Shown piece after piece: positions 1 to 9,803 of a stretch of 64,000 nucleotides of DNA (position 1 is its first letter; every line of letters starts with the position of its first letter). Location of the stretch: the NCBI RefSeq assembly GCF_003315485.1, contig NZ_QNSE01000006.1, positions 62,001 to 126,000 on the forward strand. The letters are read 5' to 3'. Under the pieces are notes generated by a model. The model did no database searches and was not told the origin of the DNA. It saw only the letters and a program-made list of their open reading frames with translations. Position numbers and translations under genes: made by a program. This stretch comes from Marinomonas rhizomae. GTDB taxonomy: Bacteria; Pseudomonadota; Gammaproteobacteria; Pseudomonadales; Marinomonadaceae.

Positions 1-2219
1 GTTACTTTCGTCATTTTACCTGTCGAGCTTTTTTGTAGTGAAGCTCTGGCAAAGATGTAACGAATACTGTCATCCGGTAAGACAATTCGGAACACTGAAT
101 TATATTCATACCCCCCCTCGACAGCCTCTTTCAATGCTGTTTCGGCCATCGCTCGGTCTTCTGGATGAACTCGGTTACACCAGTCTGTATATTTAACATC
201 CTCTTTTTTAACTGTCACAGGCAGGTGATATATGTCAAACATTTGATCACTCCACTCAAGAGTGTCATCTTCAATATCCCAAGTCCAAATACCTAACCCT
301 GCAACGTCAGCAGCTAGCAATAACTGATCTCTGGTGTAAACAAGCTCACGCTGGCTTTGCTTCTGTTCAGAAATATCCATCGCTATGCCAAGAAAACCAA
401 TCACTTTATTATCACTATTTTTCATTGGCGTAATCACTAAGGTAACAGGACGTGAGTTACCATGTTTATCAATATAACTCCATTCGCGCTTATCGTAGTT
501 ATCACGTAATGCATTAAAAACAACTACTGCCATGTCATCAGAAACTTGCCTTCCTGTCGTTTCAAATATCTCAGTTCGTTGCTGATCTATCTCCGTTTTT
601 AAATGGAACCTCATCGGTGTTATATGACCGACAACTTCCTCAGCCCTATAACCCAGCATTTTTTCTGCGCCATTATTAAATAGCGTAATAATGCCATTCT
701 TATCAGTCGCAATAATGGACACTTCAGAGGATGCATTTACAACATCATTTAAAAGCAAGTTAAGTTCGACAAGCTCTGTCGTGCGCTCTTTAACTTGATT
801 CTCTAAATTTGCGTTTAATTCTCGTATTTGAGCTTCTGCTTTTTTACGTTCAGAAATATCGCGTACACTTTGAGATACACCAATAATGCCATCATCGTCA
901 TTAAAAATAGGAGAAAACGTCAGTGAGACAGGGACTTCTGTACCGGCTTTCGTCTTTCTTCTTGTCTCAATAGAGATGGATTCTTTTTGTTCTTTTACTC
1001 TAGAGAAGAGTGCTTTATCTTCGCCTTGAAGCGAGCTCGGCACCAATAAGTCAAGAACCTTATGCCCTAAAACCTCGTCCTTAGTATAACCAAAGATAAA
1101 CTCAGCACTTTTGTTCCAGCTAACAATAGCGCCATCTAGGCTTTTACTAATTATGCCATCAGCAGAGCTTTCAACAAGCGCCGTAATTCTAGATTGGTGA
1201 GCCACCACTTCACGCTGACGCACCATGTTTACTCGAACCACTACAACTAAAATAGTGCTCAGCACACTGATCAGAAAACCAACAACCAAAAATACAAAGG
1301 GATCTGGGAGGTGCAGATCAGCAATAAAAGCGGGAGATACATTCAGCTTACTTTGCCAATGACGTCCATAAACAGTCATTGTTTGAACTTGCTCATTGCC
1401 TCTATCGTTCAAGCTGCCACTATTATAGAAAAGAACTTGATCATCTAAATCCGTAATGTCTAATAGTTGGTAATGTACTTTTTCTGGGTCGTAATTTAAG
1501 CCACCAAGTACCTCTTCCATTAACAAAGGCGCATAACTCCAACCAAAACCTTTCTCTATGCGTTCGGCTTGAGTAACTGGCGTGCTACCCCCCCTATAAA
1601 TTGGCATGAGTATCAAAAAAGATTGCTGTGGTTTTCCTGAGGCTTGAACTAAGGTAATTGGGCCAGTTAAACGAACTTCGCCTGTGTATAGAGACTCGGC
1701 TGCGGCTTCTCTGCGGTTCCTTTCTGATGCAATATCTAACCCGACAGCCTGACGGTTACGCTCAACAGGTTCAATATATTGGATAACATAGTGCTCGTTG
1801 AAATTAGGGTTAAGCATTTTTATAGAAAAATCTGGCCAGCCATCATTACGAGCAATTGACGTAAAATAATCTATATCAGATTGCAACACTCGACGAATAA
1901 AACCAAAGCCGCGAGCTCCAGTGAACTCTTCATCGACGTCTCTCGATCGACTGTACTGCTCAAAAGTTTCGCGTGTAATGGCATTTTCCCCTGCCGTAAG
2001 CACAGCGCCACGAGCTCCGCGAAGTCCATACTGATACAGCTCTATTCGAGATGTCACTTCTTCTTTCAATTTAATCGAAGCATCGGATGCGGCTTGGTTA
2101 ACCCTGATTACATTTGAGTGTTGAACGTTATAGGTAACGGCGCAAGTGAGCAGCCCCCCAACCAACAAAGTAATTATCACCCAACGGTTATATATATTTT
2201 CAGATGATATCCAATTCAC
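1..2219 (-). CDS. CHASE/PAS-domain membrane sensor protein (3' end outside window)
   Basis: Partial gene read from a GTG start at 2219 to the window edge, about 739 codons with no stop. GTG is chosen because the ATG two bases upstream in another frame (ATGTGA) stops at once, and GGAGG lies just before it. The N-terminus has a membrane segment (roughly residues 10-30, IITLLVGGLLT). A periplasmic CHASE-type domain follows, including RGARGAVLTAGE and GARGFGFIRRV. A second membrane segment (PFVFLVVGFLISVL) comes next. The cytoplasmic part has three PAS regions, shown by SADGIISKSLDGAIVSWN, VRDISERKKAEAQI with a short coiled segment, a second PAS with IIATDKNGIITLFN, and a third containing WTWDIEDDTLEWSDQMFDIY. 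The family senses extracellular ligands and passes the signal to a GGDEF/EAL or histidine-kinase output, which lies beyond the window. The ligand and output type are unknown. Confidence 0.85.
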   Translation of the reverse strand, partial: MNWISSENIYNRWVIITLLVGGLLTCAVTYNVQHSNVIRVNQAASDASIKLKEEVTSRIELYQYGLRGARGAVLTAGENAITRETFEQYSRSRDVDEEFTGARGFGFIRRVLQSDIDYFTSIARNDGWPDFSIKMLNPNFNEHYVIQYIEPVERNRQAVGLDIASERNRREAAAESLYTGEVRLTGPITLVQASGKPQQSFLILMPIYRGGSTPVTQAERIEKGFGWSYAPLLMEEVLGGLNYDPEKVHYQLLDITDLDDQVLFYNSGSLNDRGNEQVQTMTVYGRHWQSKLNVSPAFIADLHLPDPFVFLVVGFLISVLSTILVVVVRVNMVRQREVVAHQSRITALVESSADGIISKSLDGAIVSWNKSAEFIFGYTKDEVLGHKVLDLLVPSSLQGEDKALFSRVKEQKESISIETRRKTKAGTEVPVSLTFSPIFNDDDGIIGVSQSVRDISERKKAEAQIRELNANLENQVKERTTELVELNLLLNDVVNASSEVSIIATDKNGIITLFNNGAEKMLGYRAEEVVGHITPMRFHLKTEIDQQRTEIFETTGRQVSDDMAVVVFNALRDNYDKREWSYIDKHGNSRPVTLVITPMKNSDNKVIGFLGIAMDISEQKQSQRELVYTRDQLLLAADVAGLGIWTWDIEDDTLEWSDQMFDIYHLPVTVKKEDVKYTDWCNRVHPEDRAMAETALKEAVEGGYEYNSVFRIVLPDDSIRYIFARASLQKSSTGKMTKV

Positions 2220-2410
2220 ATTTGCCTCCTGGCAAGAGTCTCATTCAGTATAGACACCTAAAAAAGGCGTAGGGAAGCTAGTAGGATTAATTTTTCAGTA
2301 TTAATCTATTAATGACTTATAACTTAATAATGTGTGATAAAACTAGCCAAGGTTACAAAATCTTACGCTCTGTCGTTAAGGAAAGTTTTCCTTTTTTAGC
2401 GGCCACTCCA

Positions 2411-2424
2411 TTGTTATAAATCAA
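2411..2424 (+). promoter_or_regulatory. Candidate FNR/Anr box upstream of ldhA
   Basis: The 14-mer TTGTTATAAATCAA matches the FNR/Anr consensus TTGAT-N4-ATCAA with exact spacing and one mismatch (TTGTT in the left half). It lies about 87 bases before the ldhA start, a plausible distance for oxygen-responsive activation of a fermentative dehydrogenase. No binding is shown; this is a motif match plus context. Confidence 0.45.
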
Positions 2425-2510
2425 GATATTGGCCGTAAAGAGCATATTTTCAGCCTTTTTAAGCTATAAATACTCTAACCTTTTCTAATAAAACGACAGG
2501 ATCATGTTCT

Positions 2511-3500
2511 ATGAAAGTCGCTGTTTTCTCCTGCAAGCCCTACGACAAACGCACTCTGACAACCTTTGCTAACGATAAGCAACTATCCATGAGTTACTTT
2601 GAAAGTCGCCTAAGTATGGAAACCATCAGCTTAGTCAAAGGTTTTGATGCGGTTTCTTGTTTCGTCAACGACGATATCAACGCTGAGGTCATTCAGTGTT
2701 TAAAGCAACAAGGCGTCAAAACTATTGCCCTACGCTGCGCAGGATTTAACAATGTCGACCTAGATGCGGCACAAAAACAAGGCATAAAGGTATTTCACGT
2801 TCCAGATTACAGCCCAACCTCTGTCGCCGAGCACGCCGTTGCACTCATCATGACATTAAACCGAAAAACGCATCGTGCTTATCATCGAGTAAAGGAAGGC
2901 AACTTTGCCTTAGAAGGGCTAATGGGTTTTAACTTAGAAGGTAAAACTGTTGGCTGTATTGGTACTGGACGAATCGGCGCGGCATTCTGTCGTATTATGA
3001 AAGGCTTCGGTTGCCGTGTCTTATGTTATGACTTATTCCCATCACAAGAACTTATCGATCAAGGCTGTCAATACATAGCACTCGATGAAATCTACCAAAA
3101 AAGCGACATTATTAGCCTACATTGTCCTTTAAACCCTTCGACTCATCACCTAATAAACAAACACAGCTTAGAAAAAATGAAAGATGGCGTGATGATCATC
3201 AACACCAGTCGCGGCGCACTCGTACACGCACAAGAAGCTATCGATGCCCTGTACAGTGGAAAAATTGGTTATTTAGGCCTAGATGTTTACGAGCAAGAAA
3301 ACAAAATATTCTTCGAAGACATGTCATCCCACATCATCCAAGACAGCGTATTCCAGCTTATGCTCACCTTCCCTAACGTTGTGGTTACCGGCCATCAAGG
3401 GTACTTTACTATTGAAGCGCTGAACCACATTGCTGAAACAACCATCGACAACTTATTGCATCATCAAAACGATAAAAACAACTCAAGACAATTAACCTAA
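2511..3500 (+). CDS. ldhA: Fermentative D-lactate dehydrogenase
   Basis: Reduces pyruvate to D-lactate with NADH in the cytoplasm, recycling NAD+ when respiration is limited. The 329-residue protein is the same length as the enterobacterial LdhA and follows it closely: MKVAVFSCKPYDK at the start, IALRCAGFNNVDLDAA near residue 75, and the Rossmann motif GTGRIG near 150. The catalytic Arg lies in NTSRGALV, Glu in DVYEQE and His in GHQGYFT. These are the three catalytic residues expected of the D-2-hydroxyacid dehydrogenase superfamily. It is monocistronic; the sensor is divergent and the SorC regulator downstream has its own leader. A near-consensus FNR/Anr site upstream suggests anaerobic induction (inference). 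Confidence 0.93.
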   Translation: MKVAVFSCKPYDKRTLTTFANDKQLSMSYFESRLSMETISLVKGFDAVSCFVNDDINAEVIQCLKQQGVKTIALRCAGFNNVDLDAAQKQGIKVFHVPDYSPTSVAEHAVALIMTLNRKTHRAYHRVKEGNFALEGLMGFNLEGKTVGCIGTGRIGAAFCRIMKGFGCRVLCYDLFPSQELIDQGCQYIALDEIYQKSDIISLHCPLNPSTHHLINKHSLEKMKDGVMIINTSRGALVHAQEAIDALYSGKIGYLGLDVYEQENKIFFEDMSSHIIQDSVFQLMLTFPNVVVTGHQGYFTIEALNHIAETTIDNLLHHQNDKNNSRQLT

Positions 3501-3512
3501 CCCTACAATATA

Positions 3513-3576
3513 TTCTAGCCTTATTTCACTGGCTACTCTTAATATCTGGTGAAGTGAGGTTAGCAATAGTATTTTT
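3513..3576 (+). terminator. Possible imperfect terminator after ldhA
   Basis: An imperfect inverted repeat (CTAGCCTTATTTCAC facing GTGAAGTGAGGTTAGC, several G-U type mismatches) is followed by TATTTTTTG. This is the arrangement of a Rho-independent terminator for ldhA. The long interior and mismatches make it weak, and the T-run could instead belong to the promoter of the next gene. Confidence 0.35.
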
Positions 3577-3636
3577 TGTGATACGATCTTTAGTCTTGTA
3601 ATTAAGAATAAAAGACCGTTTAGAGACCAGGAAATA

Positions 3637-4593
3637 ATGTCAAAGACCGATGAAAAAAGATTGCTACTAAAGATAGCTACCCTTTATTACCAAGAAGGGT
3701 TAAAACAAGCGGATATTGCAAAAACACTTCGGCTATCACAATCCCAAGTATCCCGCTCTATCACTCGATGCCTTAAAGAGGGCATTGTAAAAATCAGTGT
3801 CATTCAGCCACCTTCGGTTTTCATTGGATTAGAATCTCAAATTCAACAACGTTTCAATGTTTCTAACGTTATTGTGGTTGATATAGAAGACAATCCAACA
3901 GATGCACAAATTAAACGTGTCATTGGCTCTTCTGCTGCTCATTACTTGGATACCTCGTTACGAGATGGCGACTTAATCGGCATTTCCTCTTGGAGTGACA
4001 CCATCCGCTCTATGATAGACCAATTACACTCCACAAAAACAAAAGCCAAGGGCGTCATTCAAGTCTTAGGAGGCGTCGGTCACAACGGTAATATACAAGC
4101 CACAATCTTGACACAAAACATGGCTGACATCCTATCATGTGATGCCTTCATGCTACCGGCTCAAAGTATCGAACACTCTTTAGAAGATAAAAGCAAACTA
4201 CTAAGCACCACCGAAGTGGCCGATGTCGTTGACATGTTTAATAAGGTAAACCTAGCCATTGTCGGTATTGGCATGCTAGAGCCTTCAAATCTGTTGCGAA
4301 ATTCTGGTAACTACTACGACACGGACCGACTAAAAGAACTCGCCGATCGCGGTGCTGTGGGTGATATGTGTTTGCACTATTACGATAAAAACGGCAAACC
4401 AATAATAAAGCTAGAAGAGGATCCAGTGATAGGAATGTCGCTAGAACAACTTGAAGCTTGTGAGTTGGTCGTTGCTCTAGCAGGCGGTTTAGATAAAGTA
4501 GAAGCCATAAAAGGCGCACTATCTGGTAATTACATCAACGTCTTGATTACGGATCGAGTAACTGCAGAGGCGATCGTTAAGAATCCAAGCTAA
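3637..4593 (+). CDS. SorC/DeoR-type sugar-responsive transcriptional regulator
   Basis: A 318-residue SorC-family regulator. The N-terminal helix-turn-helix spans about residues 8-50 (YYQEGLKQADIAKTL then LSQSQVSRSITRCLKEGIV). The rest is the SorC sugar-binding domain, with GDLIGISSWSDTIRSM, VIQVLGGVGHNGNIQA and VVALAGGLDKVEAIKGAL, which resembles a phosphosugar isomerase fold used for effector sensing. Members usually bind a phosphorylated sugar and control an adjacent catabolic operon. It is convergent with the sugar operon that ends at 4699 and shares the operon's terminator region. It is therefore the natural candidate regulator of that operon, though it could control another locus. The effector cannot be named from sequence. 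Confidence 0.88.
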   Translation: MSKTDEKRLLLKIATLYYQEGLKQADIAKTLRLSQSQVSRSITRCLKEGIVKISVIQPPSVFIGLESQIQQRFNVSNVIVVDIEDNPTDAQIKRVIGSSAAHYLDTSLRDGDLIGISSWSDTIRSMIDQLHSTKTKAKGVIQVLGGVGHNGNIQATILTQNMADILSCDAFMLPAQSIEHSLEDKSKLLSTTEVADVVDMFNKVNLAIVGIGMLEPSNLLRNSGNYYDTDRLKELADRGAVGDMCLHYYDKNGKPIIKLEEDPVIGMSLEQLEACELVVALAGGLDKVEAIKGALSGNYINVLITDRVTAEAIVKNPS

Positions 4594-4663
4594 ATCGGCA
4601 TTTAGCAACCGCCAACGACCACCCTTAATAACGATTTTGCCAGTAATAGTTTAACAAAGAATA

Positions 4664-4690
4664 AACAAAACCCCGGCAAAAAGCCGGGGA
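4664..4690 (-). terminator. Rho-independent terminator of the sugar operon
   Basis: Perfect 7-bp GC-only stem CCCCGGC/GCCGGGG with a 5-base loop; read on the minus strand it is followed by TTTTGTTT. It lies nine bases after the stop of the RpiB-like gene, marking the end of the operon. It may also stop transcripts of the convergent SorC gene. Confidence 0.88.
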
Positions 4691-4698
4691 TGGTCATC

Positions 4699-5271
4699 TT
4701 ACGGTTCTTCAGGCCTATCTACTAGGCTTAGGGTCAAATCGCCTAATTTGTGCACTTCAAAATTATTGGCCTTGTATTCGTCGTAATCAAACGCTTCCAT
4801 CTCATCCACGGCAATTTTATGATATTCATAAAAGTCTGGCCACCACTCATGGTCATCACCAAATTTAGTACTCAAGAACGCATCAACAGCTGCCTTACCC
4901 ATCTCTGGTGCGACATACCAAGCTCCCAGAGACAAGACGTTAACATCGTTACCAATCACACAACGACGAGCAGCAGGAACACTTTCTACTACGCCACAAC
5001 GAACACCAGGACACTTAGCCGCAGCCAAATGAACGCCCATCCCCGTACCACAGAAAATAATCGCACGTTCGAACTCTTTTTCAGTGATTTTTGATCCTGC
5101 GCGTAAACCAATGCGATGAAACATTTCCACATCAGGATCATCTGGGTCTTTCACACCGATATCTGTCACTTCCCAACCTTTGCTTTCCAAATACTTAACG
5201 ATAACTTCTTTAAGCGGAAAACCAGCCCAATCAGCGGCGACTAAAATCTTTTTGTCTTTTATTAATTTCAT
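4699..5271 (-). CDS. RpiB/LacAB-family sugar(-phosphate) isomerase
   Basis: A 190-residue member of the RpiB/LacA/LacB family, which interconvert aldose and ketose phosphates in the cytoplasm. The N-terminal LVAADWAGFPLKEVIVKYL corresponds to the phosphate-binding start of RpiB (usually DHAG; here DWAG). FCGTGMGVHLAAAKCPGVR holds the conserved Cys and GTG(M/I)G loop, and NDVNVLSLGAWYV matches the HNNANVL...GAR region. It is longer than typical RpiB (about 150 residues), with an extra C-terminal stretch rich in Asp, Glu and Tyr. DWAG instead of DHAG argues against ordinary ribose-5-phosphate isomerase and for a specialised substrate. It is the last gene before the operon terminator. An erythrulose-4-phosphate-type or apiose-type isomerase is possible; the substrate is not determined. 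Confidence 0.82.
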   Translation of the reverse strand: MKLIKDKKILVAADWAGFPLKEVIVKYLESKGWEVTDIGVKDPDDPDVEMFHRIGLRAGSKITEKEFERAIIFCGTGMGVHLAAAKCPGVRCGVVESVPAARRCVIGNDVNVLSLGAWYVAPEMGKAAVDAFLSTKFGDDHEWWPDFYEYHKIAVDEMEAFDYDEYKANNFEVHKLGDLTLSLVDRPEEP

Positions 5272-5408
5272 TTTTATTCTCCAAAGGACACTCTAAAGTG
5301 ATGAAAATTTAGGCAGTTGCTTCTTTCTTTAGTGTTTTCATTTAATAAACCTCGATGTTCCAATTTATAATTTCTTAAATTCATTTTACTAATGTCTTAA
5401 GCAATAAA

Positions 5409-6467
5409 TTAAGATGCCAGTTTTTGAGAGCTAATGGCCGCTTTGTACTGTAATTTATTCTGCATTTGATCAATGATCACAGCGATAATAATCACAAGCC
5501 CTTTTATAACCATCTGCCAAAATTCACTGACGCCCATCATGACCAGACCATCAGCCAATATACCAATAACAAAGGCCCCTATTAGCGTTCCCATTATGGT
5601 TCCGCGGCCACCCGCCAGAGACGTACCACCCAACACAACGGCCGCAATAGCGTTCATTTCAAACGCTGTCCCTGTCGCTGGATGGCTAGCAACCAACTGA
5701 GAAGTCACCACAATACCGGCAACAGCAGCACACAAACCGGCAATGGTATACACCCAAACTTTAACATTATTCACTTTTATACCTGACAGTTCAGCAGCAC
5801 GTTCATTATCACCAATCGCATACACATGACGGCCAAAAGGCAATTTTTTAGCGATATATGCGATGATGGCGGCCATAATAAACATCAACCAAATTGCGAT
5901 TGGCAGGCCAAGAAGATACCCCGCACCAATAGCATCAAACCCTGTGTTACCCAATTCAGGATTACCCTGAAGCCCTGGGAAAGTCTCACCACCAGAGAGC
6001 AACATTGCCGCTCCGCGGATAATATACATAGTCCCTAAAGTACAAATAAATGGCGCAACTTTATATCGAGTAATAATTAGTCCATTTAATGCACCGATTA
6101 ACCCACCGATAACAATAACAACAGGCACCACAACCCAAACACTAGGAAAGATAGCAATACCAAGTGGCTCAATAATCAAACTATTTGAAATTAAATAACC
6201 TGCGATCATGCCACAAAACCCTAAAGTAGCACCAATAGACAAATCAATTCCCGCAGTAATAATAACAAAGGTAATCCCCAATGCCAGAAAGGCATTAATA
6301 GAGATATGTTTAATCATGATAATCAAACTACTTGGTGCTAAAAAACCATCTACGGTTAAAGAAAAAAAACCTAATATAATAAATAATGCAATAAAGGTTC
6401 TCATTTTAAGAAGAAGCAACGCAACATTACCGCCATTATATAAACTTTTTTTATTATTTGTTTTCAT
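5409..6467 (-). CDS. Sugar ABC transporter permease, RbsC-like
   Basis: Integral membrane permease of a ribose-type (CUT2) ABC importer, 352 residues. It shows about eight to ten hydrophobic helices and the CUT2 signatures ITAGIDLSIGA (usually GGIDLSVG), LNGLIITRYKVAPFICTLGTM, YAIGDNERAAELSGIKV and VVLGGTSLAGGRGTI. It would form the channel with the ATPase encoded just upstream (3-base gap). The 137 bases between it and the RpiB-like gene show no terminator, so the isomerase is probably co-transcribed. Confidence 0.92.
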   Translation of the reverse strand: MKTNNKKSLYNGGNVALLLLKMRTFIALFIILGFFSLTVDGFLAPSSLIIMIKHISINAFLALGITFVIITAGIDLSIGATLGFCGMIAGYLISNSLIIEPLGIAIFPSVWVVVPVVIVIGGLIGALNGLIITRYKVAPFICTLGTMYIIRGAAMLLSGGETFPGLQGNPELGNTGFDAIGAGYLLGLPIAIWLMFIMAAIIAYIAKKLPFGRHVYAIGDNERAAELSGIKVNNVKVWVYTIAGLCAAVAGIVVTSQLVASHPATGTAFEMNAIAAVVLGGTSLAGGRGTIMGTLIGAFVIGILADGLVMMGVSEFWQMVIKGLVIIIAVIIDQMQNKLQYKAAISSQKLAS

Positions 6468-6469
6468 AA

Positions 6470-7987
6470 TTAAAACCCTTGGGCACTAGCAAAAACCAAA
6501 CTTGACTCGTCAGTTTCATTTCTTAATAAGTTAGCGGTTATTTTCCCATTGGACATAACCAGTATTCGATCCGAAATTGCCATAATTTCTTTTAAATCAG
6601 ACGTAGAAAATAAAATCCCGATACCTTGCTCTGACAACTTAACCATCATTTCAAAAACATCGCCTTTCGCACCAACATCAATTCCCCTTGTTGGTTCATC
6701 AAGAAGTAGTACCTTGGGCTCCGTTAATAAGGAACGACCAATCACCACTTTTTGTTGATTGCCACCACTTAAAGCTTGTATTTCAACTAAAGGAGAAGAC
6801 ACTTTTATGGAAAGTTCACTGATCGCTTTTGTTACCGCTTCTTTTTCAGCAGACTCATTAATAGCTAGGCCTTTCAAACGCTTCCATAAACTTGAAAGAG
6901 ACAAGTTATCTGATACAGAGCTAATAGGAAAAATACCTGATTGTTTTCGGTCTTCAGGCACTAAGCCTATACCCATTTTTATACGCTCAGACGTGGCTGT
7001 CATTTCATTGATAACTCGATTATTTAAAGAGAACTCGCCAGAATATTGCGCCTTGCCCAACAAACACTCGAATAACTCTGTTCGGCCAGCCCCCATCAAT
7101 CCATATATACCGACAATTTCACCCGACTTGAGAGAGAAAGAAACATCGTCAACCAATTTAGACTCAGCATCATTAATTAGCGTAATACCCTTTGCATCTA
7201 AGACTACATCACCAAAAGAACGATCAGGTTTTAAAAAATTCGTAACAGGATCGCTTCCTAACATTTCTCGGACTATCCAAGCGACATCAATATCTTTAAC
7301 TAAAGCTTCAGACTGAAACTTACCGTCACGTAGAATAGTGATGTACTGTCCTATTTCCATTAACTCTTCCAAACGATGGGAAATATAGACAATGGACACA
7401 CCCTGTTCGGTGAGATCATTAATGACATCAAATAAAATCTTCACTTCTTTCTTACTTAATGCCGATGTTGGCTCATCCAGTATCAAAATATCCACGTTAG
7501 CAATAAGAGATTTAGCAATTTCGACCAACTGCTTTTGGCCTACTTTTAAGTTTGCTACTAATTCAGTAGGATCTATATCCTGTTTTAATCGAGCCATTGC
7601 CTCTTTCGTAATAGAGTTTTGGCTATGGGTATCTATCGGGGATAACCCTTTTTGCTTTTCTCGACCTAAAAAAAGATTTTCTGCCACAGAAAGATTGTCG
7701 GATAAGTTAAGCTCTTGATGCACCATGCCTATACCATGTTGCGCTGCAGCACGAGGGCTGTTGATATTAATTGCCTTACCTTTTAAATAAAGCTGACCTT
7801 CTGATGGTGATTGAACCCCAGAAATGATTTTCATCAAGGTTGATTTTCCAGCACCATTTTCGCCAATGATGACGTTAACAGCCCCTTGATAAACGTTGTA
7901 AGTCACCTGATCCAACGCTTTTGTACCTGGAAATAGCATAGAAATATTTTCAGCGCTTAAAATGACTTCTCCATCTAGCTTCGACAT
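6470..7987 (-). CDS. Sugar ABC transporter ATP-binding protein, RbsA-like
   Basis: A 505-residue tandem ATPase typical of CUT2 importers. The first nucleotide-binding domain has Walker A GENGAGKST, signature-like LKVGQKQLVEIAKSL and Walker B ILILDEPTSAL. The second has the usual degenerate Walker A (GLMGAGRTE), LSGGNQQKVVIGRSL and VLLLDEPTRGID. It energises import of the sugar bound by the RbsB-like protein. Its ATG overlaps the stop codon of the DUF2291 gene by one base (TAATG), which points to translational coupling and a linked function. Confidence 0.93.
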   Translation of the reverse strand: MSKLDGEVILSAENISMLFPGTKALDQVTYNVYQGAVNVIIGENGAGKSTLMKIISGVQSPSEGQLYLKGKAININSPRAAAQHGIGMVHQELNLSDNLSVAENLFLGREKQKGLSPIDTHSQNSITKEAMARLKQDIDPTELVANLKVGQKQLVEIAKSLIANVDILILDEPTSALSKKEVKILFDVINDLTEQGVSIVYISHRLEELMEIGQYITILRDGKFQSEALVKDIDVAWIVREMLGSDPVTNFLKPDRSFGDVVLDAKGITLINDAESKLVDDVSFSLKSGEIVGIYGLMGAGRTELFECLLGKAQYSGEFSLNNRVINEMTATSERIKMGIGLVPEDRKQSGIFPISSVSDNLSLSSLWKRLKGLAINESAEKEAVTKAISELSIKVSSPLVEIQALSGGNQQKVVIGRSLLTEPKVLLLDEPTRGIDVGAKGDVFEMMVKLSEQGIGILFSTSDLKEIMAISDRILVMSNGKITANLLRNETDESSLVFASAQGF

Positions 7988-8577
7988 TACATTGCTCCTT
8001 CTTTAATTTCTATAGGAACTGCATGGGTGATTTTATTAGCCTTGATAGTAAGTGCTGCCAATACGGTAACTGTCTTACCAACCCAAGTCGCGTCAGGCTG
8101 TTCTATTTGGTTTATGGCTTTTTTATTTAAAGCTTTTGATAGCTGAGCAAATTGAATTTGATTTTTAAACTGATCAAAAGAAATCAAAGAAGCGGAATCT
8201 CGAATAGAGTTTCCTTTTATAATCTTGCCAATTTGTAACTTAATGTCTCGGCCGCCACTGTTTACAACAAGAGAGGTTTTAAGCGACGTTTGATCAAAGC
8301 GACTAACCTTTCCCTGAAACCTTACAAACGAAATAAGATTTTCATTTTTACCGATAGTTGATAATTCAATGGCTTTTTCATGTGCTTCTTTGTTAATCAA
8401 AGGCCAAAGCTTGTCGGAAATTTTTTCTGGTGTCATATTCTTGAGTAATCCAGCGTCTGCAGCAGACATAGGAATAATAGGCTTCCCATTCTCATCAAGA
8501 TCAACCACATGACAAGCCGCTAAACTCATAGCTAACACACCTAAAAGCACTCTTTTTATTACTGCATGTTTAAACAT
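7987..8577 (-). CDS. DUF2291-family lipoprotein
   Basis: A 196-residue predicted lipoprotein with a lipobox (LAMSLAAC, Cys near residue 22) after a basic and hydrophobic leader. The rest resembles the DUF2291 family of periplasmic lipoproteins seen next to RbsABC-like transporters. Visible features include VRFQGKVSRFD, LVVNSGGRDIKLQIGKII, and an ISFDQFKNQIQFAQLSKALNKKA segment that may contact another protein. It sits between the binding-protein gene and the ATPase gene and overlaps the latter by one base. Its exact role is unknown; an accessory part of sugar capture is an inference from position. Confidence 0.75.
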   Translation of the reverse strand: MFKHAVIKRVLLGVLAMSLAACHVVDLDENGKPIIPMSAADAGLLKNMTPEKISDKLWPLINKEAHEKAIELSTIGKNENLISFVRFQGKVSRFDQTSLKTSLVVNSGGRDIKLQIGKIIKGNSIRDSASLISFDQFKNQIQFAQLSKALNKKAINQIEQPDATWVGKTVTVLAALTIKANKITHAVPIEIKEGAM

Positions 8578-8657
8578 CGTCTACATCCTTTGGCACGGAT
8601 AATTTCCAAACAAATCGGAAATAAAGCCAGTACTTTGGCTTTATTTCCAAGTAGTTA

Positions 8658-9803
<1,146 letters not shown>

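Noticed and set aside
2378-2397. AAGGAAAGTTTTCCTTTTTT hairpin between the sensor gene and ldhA
   Set aside because: It looks like a small terminator but sits in the shared 5' region of divergent genes, with no transcript to end there; probably chance in AT-rich DNA.
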